Source of the DNA: Acidobacteriota bacterium
GTDB taxonomy: Bacteria; Acidobacteriota; Terriglobia; Acidiferrales; UBA7541
Assembly: GCA_003223325.1 (NCBI GenBank)
Contig: QHYS01000065.1
Coordinates: 15,351-66,304, forward strand
Length of the DNA stretch: 50,954 nt
Reading direction: 5' to 3'
Shown here: piece by piece, positions 34,806-40,491 of the stretch
Position numbering within the stretch: the stretch's first letter is position 1
How the letters are laid out: the number at the start of each line of letters is the position of its first letter
Notes under the pieces: generated by a model
What the model was told of the DNA's origin: nothing
Database searches by the model: none
Seen by the model: only the letters and a program-made list of their open reading frames with translations
Made by a program: the position numbers and the translations under genes

Positions 34806-35480
34806 ATGCAAAAACTGACTTCAGCGGTACTAACTTCAGCGGTACTAATTGTAGCGGTGATGCTCCTCGCCGCCGTCTCCGTGAGAGCGAACGAAACCAC
34901 ATCCCTTCCAGGTGGCACCCTGGAAGCGATGCCAGCCGTGGACCTCTTCGGAGCTGGACCACAAACGTTCGGTTCGGGAATCACTTGGTTCTCGTCGAAC
35001 TCGTGGTCCGTCTTCGGCTACCCCTACGGCTATGGTTTTGCAAGCAACGGATTTTGGGACGGCTCGCTGGGACCCATGGCCGGTCTGAATACCAGTTCGG
35101 GAACGATGACTTTTGCCTTTAGCACACCGATATCGGGTGTAGGGGGTTTGCTAAATTACGCCCCAGGCTATGGTCCGGGGGCGAGCATATCGGTATTTGA
35201 CTCAGGCGGAAACCTGATTGAGTCGGACGCCCTTACATTCACAACGGACGGTTCCACCGACAGTTCGATGTTCTTAGGTTTCCAGGAGTCGAGCAACGAC
35301 ATTTCCTCTTTCACGCTTTCAGGCGACTACATAGGGATTACAGGCCTCACTACCAGCACTGTCCCTGAGCCCCCTAATTTCCTCCTGCTCGCCACCGGGC
35401 TGCTCTGCCTCGGGATGCTGGCTTTGTGGCGCAAGGGAGGGAAATCATGGGCGAGAGAAATGTCCAGCACGCTGCCATGA
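34806..35480 (+). CDS. PEP-CTERM sorting-domain protein
   Basis: 224 aa from the ATG at 34806, preceded by AGAGGACCAA. A signal peptide covers about 1-28 (VLIVAVMLLAAVSVRA). The mature part is rich in Gly, Ser, Asn and aromatic residues with beta-strand pattern (FGSGITWFSSNSWSVFGYPY, TMTFAFSTPISGVGG, ISVFDSGGNLIES). The C-terminus has the sorting signal VPEPP, then a hydrophobic helix (NFLLLATGLLCLGMLALW) and a basic tail RKGGK, recognised by exosortase in strains that make exopolysaccharide. It is the only cargo gene of the integrated element. Its last 154 bp overlap the read-through tail of the convergent integrase. Confidence 0.87.
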   Translation: MQKLTSAVLTSAVLIVAVMLLAAVSVRANETTSLPGGTLEAMPAVDLFGAGPQTFGSGITWFSSNSWSVFGYPYGYGFASNGFWDGSLGPMAGLNTSSGTMTFAFSTPISGVGGLLNYAPGYGPGASISVFDSGGNLIESDALTFTTDGSTDSSMFLGFQESSNDISSFTLSGDYIGITGLTTSTVPEPPNFLLLATGLLCLGMLALWRKGGKSWAREMSSTLP

Positions 35481-36151
35481 TAGGCGGCCAAGTAAGCGGC
35501 TACGCACAGCGTGACTTCTGCGTTTGAATCTTGGCATACTGACCAACCTTTAATCAGGGCCTCGTGAATATCTGTCGCATCTGTGATGTTGTATCGGCTG
35601 AATACTTCGCGCGTTTTGTGGCCGCTTATCGTCATGTCCACGTCCTCTCTCACGCCAGCGCGGACCAGATTGCGTACAGCGGAACGCCGGAGGTCATGAA
35701 TCTTTAATCCCTGATAGCGCCAGCCGTCCTTCACACCGAGCCCGAGCTTGTGACACGCGGCGGCCCACTCCTTACGGAGATTCGTCGCGTCGAACACCGG
35801 GCCGTCCTTACGGAATTGCTTCTTCAGCATCGTGGACACTTGCTCAAGGCCCTTGCCGACCAGAGGCAACGTCAGCGGCTCGCCGTTCTTCGTAATCTCG
35901 CCGGGCAACTCAAGCTCTTTGCAGTCCTTGCTCACCATCGCCCAGGTAATCAGCTTGGCGGCTCCTATGCGGCAACCGGTGTAATAGAGAAACGTAATCA
36001 GCAGGTGCAGATGCTTCGGCATCGCAGCCCGGAGTTGATTGAATACGTCCGGATTGACGAATCCTGTGCGGGGCTTCGAGTCCTGAGGCATCGGGAAATG
36101 CGGGATGTCAGCTAACCGGAGCTTACGCTCCTTACGCGCTTGATTCATCAT
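35327..36151 (-). CDS. Tyrosine recombinase/integrase, apparently degenerate at both ends
   Basis: 274 aa. The catalytic domain is complete: Arg61 (TGCRIGAAKL), Lys88 (TKNG), His152 and Arg155 (HDLRR), His178 (SGHKT) and Tyr187 (FSRYNIT). The N-terminal SAM-like core-binding domain of normal ~350-400-aa integrases is missing. Integrase-like residues (RRELVTLRS) continue upstream of the ATG in the same frame but without a start codon, so the gene looks 5'-truncated. After about residue 203 the sequence loses integrase character and runs antisense into the PEP-CTERM gene, as if the normal stop was lost. It probably belongs to the element's own integration system; activity is doubtful. Confidence 0.75.
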   Translation of the reverse strand: MMNQARKERKLRLADIPHFPMPQDSKPRTGFVNPDVFNQLRAAMPKHLHLLITFLYYTGCRIGAAKLITWAMVSKDCKELELPGEITKNGEPLTLPLVGKGLEQVSTMLKKQFRKDGPVFDATNLRKEWAAACHKLGLGVKDGWRYQGLKIHDLRRSAVRNLVRAGVREDVDMTISGHKTREVFSRYNITDATDIHEALIKGWSVCQDSNAEVTLCVAAYLAAYHGSVLDISLAHDFPPLRHKASIPRQSSPVASRRKLGGSGTVLVVRPVIPM

Positions 36152-36411
36152 CGAGCGAAGCGTAACCAGTTCACGCCTGCAGGGTCGATCTCGATAACTA
36201 CAGAGAGAGACGGAGGGGCGATGCCCTGCTTGGAATCGTGTCTCACCTGAATGACTTCAGTCTCCGGCCAAGTCCGCAAATGGTTGGCGAGTTTAGTCAA
36301 AATGGCAGCGAGTTCGGGGCCAGTGATTACTGCGGGCGTCCGTTGCTTCATGGTCTTGGGAACCCCCGTTAGCGGGTGCATCACCGTTGCTTCACGCCCG
36401 TCAAAACTCAC
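36148..36411 (-). CDS. Small protein of unknown function upstream of the integrase
   Basis: 87 aa from a GTG at 36411; ATG codons further in (MHPLTGVPK or MKQRTPAVITG) are alternatives, giving about 66-77 aa. It overlaps the integrase start by 4 bp (ATGA). The sequence VITGPELAAILTKLANHLRTWPETEVIQVRHDSKQG looks like a real soluble alpha/beta protein, but I recognise no family. Being between the attachment site and the integrase, it could be an excisionase or accessory factor by position only; it has no helix-turn-helix I can see. The 3' end overlaps sequence that in another frame resembles integrase, so it may partly be a by-product of decay. Confidence 0.45.
   Translation of the reverse strand: MSFDGREATVMHPLTGVPKTMKQRTPAVITGPELAAILTKLANHLRTWPETEVIQVRHDSKQGIAPPSLSVVIEIDPAGVNWLRFAR
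36375..36395. repeat. Paired short words near right element end
   Basis: GGTGCATCACCG (36375-36386) and TTGCTTCAC (36387-36395), the same two words as at 34460-34481 but in the other order. They lie about 100 bp inside the right attachment site, so an arm-site role is possible. Confidence 0.35.
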
Positions 36412-36496
36412 TTAACAAACTGAGAAACCGCGCGGGCTAAATGGGTTGCTTTTCAACGTGGGCTAAGCGAACCTAACTTGGTCAACGGGCTGAATC

Positions 36497-36537
36497 CCCG
36501 TGTGAGGGGAGCGCTCTAACCACTGAGCTAATCGCCC
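36497..36537 (-). repeat. Right attachment site: orphan 5' half of tRNA-Val
   Basis: 41 bp identical to the first 41 nt of tRNA-Val, followed by unrelated DNA, so no 3' half exists and no tRNA can form. It retains the native upstream context of the ancestral gene (see the promoter at 36548-36576). The segment could still be transcribed as a 5' tRNA half. Confidence 0.9.
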
Positions 36538-36547
36538 GCGTTCGCTG

Positions 36548-36576
36548 TTTGTAGCAGATGCTTCAGGAAGCGTCAA
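36548..36576 (-). promoter_or_regulatory. Ancestral tRNA-Val promoter, now displaced
   Basis: On the minus strand, TTGACG (36571-36576) and TACAAA (36548-36553) are separated by exactly 17 bp and lie 10 bp upstream of the orphan tRNA 5' half. This is normal spacing for a tRNA promoter. The -35 overlaps the first base of the moxR start codon on the other strand. It now points at the orphan half-tRNA, the small ORF and the integrase. Confidence 0.6.
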
Positions 36577-37547
36577 TGAACGCGCCGAACATCGCCATGA
36601 CTACGGTGGCCACGTCCTCGCCGATCTCGCAGTTGCAGCGCGCCGTTGCGAGCGCCATTCGCGGCAAGGACGAAGCTATCGATCTGGCGCTAGTGGCCCT
36701 GCTGGGGCGAGGCCATTTGCTGATCGAAGATGTGCCGGGAGTGGGCAAAACGACGCTGGCGCAGGCGCTGGCACATTCCTTCCACTGCTCGTTTCAGCGC
36801 GTCCAATTCACCTCGGACATGCTGCCGAGCGACGTCGTGGGCATCAGCGTGTTCAATCAAGCCGAGCAACAGTTTGAATTCAAGCCGGGCCCGATTTTCG
36901 CCAACATCGTTTTGGCCGATGAGATCAACCGCACCACGCCAAAGACGCAGTCGGCCCTGCTCGAAGCCATGAACGAAGCGCAAGTGACGGTAGACGCGCG
37001 GACGCATGCGTTGCCGCAGCCCTTCATGGTGCTGGCCACGCAAAATCCCATCGAGCACCATGGCACCTATCCCTTGCCCGAATCGCAAATGGACCGCTTC
37101 TTGATCCGCATCCACATGGGCTATCCCTCTCGCGAAAACGAAAAGGAAATTCTGCGCAGCCGTGCCGACGCGCATAGCGGCGCCAGCGTGCAGCCGGTGA
37201 TGGAAGCAGGCGACGTCCTGGCCATGCAGCAGGCCGCCGCAGCCGTGCGGGTAGACGAGAGCCTGCTCGACTACGCTCTGGAGATCATCGAAAAGACGCG
37301 GCAAAACGAGCGGCTGCTTCTCGGCGTCAGTCCGCGCGGCTCTCTAATGCTGCAACGCGCGGCCCAGGCCCGCGCGTTCATCGCGGGGCGCGACTTCTGT
37401 CTGCCCGACGATTTCAAGCAAATGGTGCTGCCGGTCTTCGCACACCGCGTCGTGGTGAACGTGCGCTACGCCACAACCCAGAAGAAAACCACACAGGCCG
37501 AAGCCATCCTTGCCGAGATCATCGAAGCCACCCGCGTTCCGCTGTAG
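36576..37547 (+). CDS. MoxR-family AAA+ ATPase
   Basis: 323 aa. The start at 36576 follows CAGGAAG; an in-frame ATG at 36558 is less likely. MoxR ATPases act as chaperones that activate or insert metal into partner proteins, usually with a DUF58 protein. Walker A EDVPGVGKT at 51-59; Walker B VLADEINRTTPKTQSALLEAM; sensor FMVLATQNPIEHHGTYPLPESQMDRF; C-terminal lid VSPRGSLMLQRAAQARAF. The DUF58 gene follows after 7 bp and a TgpA-type transglutaminase is two genes on, the common three-part arrangement. Confidence 0.93.
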   Translation: MNAPNIAMTTVATSSPISQLQRAVASAIRGKDEAIDLALVALLGRGHLLIEDVPGVGKTTLAQALAHSFHCSFQRVQFTSDMLPSDVVGISVFNQAEQQFEFKPGPIFANIVLADEINRTTPKTQSALLEAMNEAQVTVDARTHALPQPFMVLATQNPIEHHGTYPLPESQMDRFLIRIHMGYPSRENEKEILRSRADAHSGASVQPVMEAGDVLAMQQAAAAVRVDESLLDYALEIIEKTRQNERLLLGVSPRGSLMLQRAAQARAFIAGRDFCLPDDFKQMVLPVFAHRVVVNVRYATTQKKTTQAEAILAEIIEATRVPL

Positions 37548-37554
37548 GTGACAC

Positions 37555-38997
37555 GTGAATACCGCTGCTATCACCCGCAGCCTGTGCGCGCTTGCTAAAC
37601 GCTCGCATGTAGACTCAGCGACGCGCAACGTGGACTGGTCCGGCTGGCGTTCCTTCGCCATCTCCGTCGTCGCATTAGGTGCTGCGCTGCTGTTGGCGCT
37701 GTATTCGAGTGTCGCGGCGGAGGACGGCAGAACCTGGACGGCGGCGCTCTCTGCACTGAGTGCTCTGGCGGTATCCGGCTGGGTGGCTTTCACGATGGTC
37801 CCAGCCTTGGCCCGCCGCACGTCCCTGCAATGGCTCGCTTATCGCATGGATTACCGCGTGACGCGGGAAGGGCTCGTCTATCTGGCCGGAATTCTTGTCA
37901 TCGCACTGGCCGCGCTCAATACCGGCAATAATCTGCTCTTCGTGACCCTGTCCTGCCTGCTGGGTGGAATCCTGATCTCCGGAATCATTTCGCAAGTGGT
38001 TCTGAGCGGCGTCGAGCTGCGGCTCGATTTGCCCGAGCATATCTTCGCCAATCAGCCGGTTCTGGCGCTGGCCGAGCTGGAGAATCACAAAGCCATGCTG
38101 CCCTCGTTTTCGCTGTGCCTGGTGGGCGCGCGGACGTCGCGATCGCAGCGGAAAGCCGAAAGCGCGCCTCGCGGCGTGCACGCGGATACGCAGCGTAGCG
38201 CACGCACGGGTACGACTGCCAAGCGCGCAAGAAAACGAGCCAGCGACATTCTCACCACGCCCGTTTACTTTCCTCACTTGCCGCCGCAGCAGAAAATGCA
38301 GCAGGCCGTGGAGCTCGTTTTTCCGCACCGCGGCATTTATCGCCAGGATAGTATCGGACTGCAGACGAAGTTTCCCTTCGGTTTTCTGGAGAAAACGCGC
38401 CAGGTCAAATCGCGGATGGAAGCTCTGGTCTATCCGTCCGTAGCTCCGAGCGAAGAGTTTTACGAAATCCTGCCCCTGGTGACGGGCGAACTCGAAAGTT
38501 TCACCCGGGGGCGCGGCCACGACCTCTACTCCATCCGCGATTACCAGACGTCCGATAGCGCGCGCCACGTGGACTGGAAGGCTTCGGCACGGACCGGGTC
38601 GTTGCAAGTGCGCGAATTCGCCCGCGAAGACGAGCGCCGAGTCCTGCTGGTGCTCGATGCAGCGATTCCCGCCGAGGGCAAGCCACGCGAATCCCGCGAC
38701 GCCATTTTCGAGCGCGGCGTTGCGCTTTCCGCCAGCCTGGCCTGGCATTTCTATGAAATCAATTCCGTGCTGGCTTTCCGCAGCGGCGCGTTCGAGACGC
38801 CCATGGCGCCGGCAGGCGAGATCATCTACGAGATTCTGCGCTATCTGGCTTCGGCTGCGCCCGGCGATGCCGATCGTTCCGTGCTCAGCGAGCTTGTAGA
38901 CTTGCCGCAAACCTTCAAGATTATCCTCACGGCCCAGCCGCGCGGCTCAATGCCCACCAGCCTGTGGAGTACCTCCTACGTCGCCTTCTTGGAGTGA
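37555..38997 (+). CDS. DUF58 membrane protein
   Basis: 480 aa, GTG start. Membrane helices at about 30-52, 58-78, 103-120 and 122-145. The cytoplasmic DUF58 domain holds the hallmark IRDYQTSDSARHVDWKASARTGSLQVREF near residues 320-350 and a von Willebrand factor A-like fold with VLLVLDAAIP. A central insertion (about 195-230) is rich in Arg, Ser and Thr. Partner of the MoxR ATPase just upstream. It may share membrane complexes with the TgpA-like protein. Confidence 0.9.
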   Translation: MNTAAITRSLCALAKRSHVDSATRNVDWSGWRSFAISVVALGAALLLALYSSVAAEDGRTWTAALSALSALAVSGWVAFTMVPALARRTSLQWLAYRMDYRVTREGLVYLAGILVIALAALNTGNNLLFVTLSCLLGGILISGIISQVVLSGVELRLDLPEHIFANQPVLALAELENHKAMLPSFSLCLVGARTSRSQRKAESAPRGVHADTQRSARTGTTAKRARKRASDILTTPVYFPHLPPQQKMQQAVELVFPHRGIYRQDSIGLQTKFPFGFLEKTRQVKSRMEALVYPSVAPSEEFYEILPLVTGELESFTRGRGHDLYSIRDYQTSDSARHVDWKASARTGSLQVREFAREDERRVLLVLDAAIPAEGKPRESRDAIFERGVALSASLAWHFYEINSVLAFRSGAFETPMAPAGEIIYEILRYLASAAPGDADRSVLSELVDLPQTFKIILTAQPRGSMPTSLWSTSYVAFLE

Positions 38998-39047
38998 ATA
39001 TACCGCCGCTCGGCGCCGGCGCTTGCACTGCGTGCGACAATAGCGCG

Positions 39048-40271
39048 ATGCCCGTCTTGGTGTCTGCCGCAGCGCAACGTAAGACCGAAATAATTCCACC
39101 TGCCGAGCTGCCAGCGTTTCAAACGGAGTTGCTCGGCTGGTTCGCCGGAGCGAAGCGTGACCTCGACTGGCGCAGGACGCGCGATCCCTACCGCGTGTGG
39201 ATCTCCGAAATCATGCTGCAGCAGACGCGGGTCCCGGCGGTACTTCCTTATTACCGCCGGTTCCTGACGCGCTTCCCTACAATCGACGCGCTCGCTCGAG
39301 CGCGGCTCGACACCGTGCTGCGCTCGTGGGCCGGTCTCGGCTATTACAGCCGGGCGCGCAATCTGCATCGCGCCGCGAAGCAGATCGTGACGCGTCACGG
39401 CGGCGAATTCCCGAGATGCATCGAGGAAGCGCTGGCGCTGCCCGGGGTCGGGCATTACACCGCCGCGGCCGTGCTGAGCATTGCTTACGGTGAGCCGCAC
39501 GCCGTCGTCGACGGTAACGTCGCGCGCGTGCTAGCACGGCTGGGCGCGATTGGCGGCGATTTGCGGCGGCCAAAAAAATGGCGGGACCTCGCCAGAGCCG
39601 CGAACGCGCTGCTTCCGGCGCAAGCCGCGTTTGCCGCAGGCGCGCCCATCACAGGAGCAGGCGACTGGAACCAGGCCATGATGGAGTTGGGCGCCACGCT
39701 CTGCACGCCGCGCGCGCCGCAGTGCGCCTCGTGCCCGGTAGCGCGTTGGTGCCGGGCGCACGCGCTCGGGATTGCGTGGCGCCTGCCCACGCCACGACGT
39801 AAACCGAAGCTGATTCGCCTAGCGCTCTCAGCGGCCGTCTTACTCGACCCGCGCGGGCGCACGCTACTCCTGCGGCAAAAAAGCCAGCACAGCAATCTAT
39901 TTTCAGCTTTGTGGCATTTCCCAGCGATTAGATCCGCGAGAACGGCGCCCGAAAAACTCGCGTGCTATCTCCAATCGACGTTCGGGATCACGGCGCAGCT
40001 CGAACCTTTGGCGCCGGCGCGACACACGGTCACGTTCCGCAGAATTCTGCTCGCGCCGTTTCTGGTGCGCCTCGCTAAATTGCCTGCGCTCGCGCCGCCG
40101 TCGCGTGAATTGCCGGCACCCGGCACGCATCCGCATGCATTGCGGGCACGTGCTTTGCAAGCGCCGCGAAGCGACGCCGTGCGTATGCCTCGCCTCGCAG
40201 AGATCGAGCGTCTGCCCATTTCCAGCGCCACGAGAAAAATCGCTGCAGCCGCTCGCGCCGTCGCGCACTAG
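39048..40271 (+). CDS. mutY: A/G-specific adenine glycosylase
   Basis: 407-aa base-excision repair enzyme that removes adenine paired with 8-oxoguanine. The ATG at 39048 is chosen because the frame upstream overlaps DUF58 and has no homology. Catalytic Glu in ISEIMLQQTRV; helix-hairpin-helix LPGVGHYTAAAVLS; catalytic Asp in VDGNVARVLAR; 4Fe-4S ligands in CTPRAPQCASCPVARWC (C-x6-C-x2-C-x5-C). The C-terminal NUDIX-like domain (about 265-400) recognises 8-oxoG and has a weaker, alanine-rich sequence. Its place between DUF58 and TgpA genes is unusual. Confidence 0.93.
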   Translation: MPVLVSAAAQRKTEIIPPAELPAFQTELLGWFAGAKRDLDWRRTRDPYRVWISEIMLQQTRVPAVLPYYRRFLTRFPTIDALARARLDTVLRSWAGLGYYSRARNLHRAAKQIVTRHGGEFPRCIEEALALPGVGHYTAAAVLSIAYGEPHAVVDGNVARVLARLGAIGGDLRRPKKWRDLARAANALLPAQAAFAAGAPITGAGDWNQAMMELGATLCTPRAPQCASCPVARWCRAHALGIAWRLPTPRRKPKLIRLALSAAVLLDPRGRTLLLRQKSQHSNLFSALWHFPAIRSARTAPEKLACYLQSTFGITAQLEPLAPARHTVTFRRILLAPFLVRLAKLPALAPPSRELPAPGTHPHALRARALQAPRSDAVRMPRLAEIERLPISSATRKIAAAARAVAH

Positions 40272-40309
40272 CTTAGCTAAGCTAGGATCCTTTAGAGAAC
40301 GCGAAGTAG

Positions 40310-40389
40310 TCATTCTGAGTTCCGCCTTGGGGAACGAAGAATCCCTCTTTCTATGTTGCTGAGAGATTCTTCGCTTTGCTCAGAATAAC
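40310..40389. repeat. Dispersed hairpin repeat, copy 2
   Basis: TCATTCTGAG (40310-40319) pairs with CTCAGAATAA (40379-40388) with one mismatch, and inside GAAGAATC (40336-40343) pairs with GATTCTTC (40364-40371). Both words also occur in copy 1 at 21976-22036. It lies in the 220-bp gap after mutY, where it could end transcription before the transglutaminase gene. Confidence 0.75.
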
Positions 40390-40491
40390 AGGGGCAGGAG
40401 CTGGTTGCAGATTCCTCAGGGACACGAGCAACGGCAATGAGGATTACTGATTGGCGCGGGGTGCGAAGCGCGGCCGAGCCGCGATGTTAAA

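Larger units (their letters stand above)
34364..36537. mobile_element. Small integrated element in the 5' half of tRNA-Val
   Basis: About 2.1 kb bracketed by 41-bp perfect direct repeats of the tRNA-Val 5' half (34364-34404 and 36497-36537). Contents from left: an integrase C-terminal fragment, a PEP-CTERM protein gene, a degenerate tyrosine recombinase (minus strand) and a small unknown ORF. No replication, transfer or phage structural genes are present, so it is a satellite-like or decayed element. It sits on the 5' side of the tRNA, with the repeat reaching only to the anticodon stem. Most tRNA-directed elements instead restore the 3' end. Confidence 0.88.

Noticed and set aside
36497-36537. 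Second tRNA-Val gene
   Set aside because: Only the 5' half is present; the 3' anticodon strand, T arm and acceptor 3' strand are missing.
37675-38910. 411-codon open frame on the minus strand
   Set aside because: Mirror of the DUF58 gene in GC-rich DNA; no family motifs and no ribosome-binding site.
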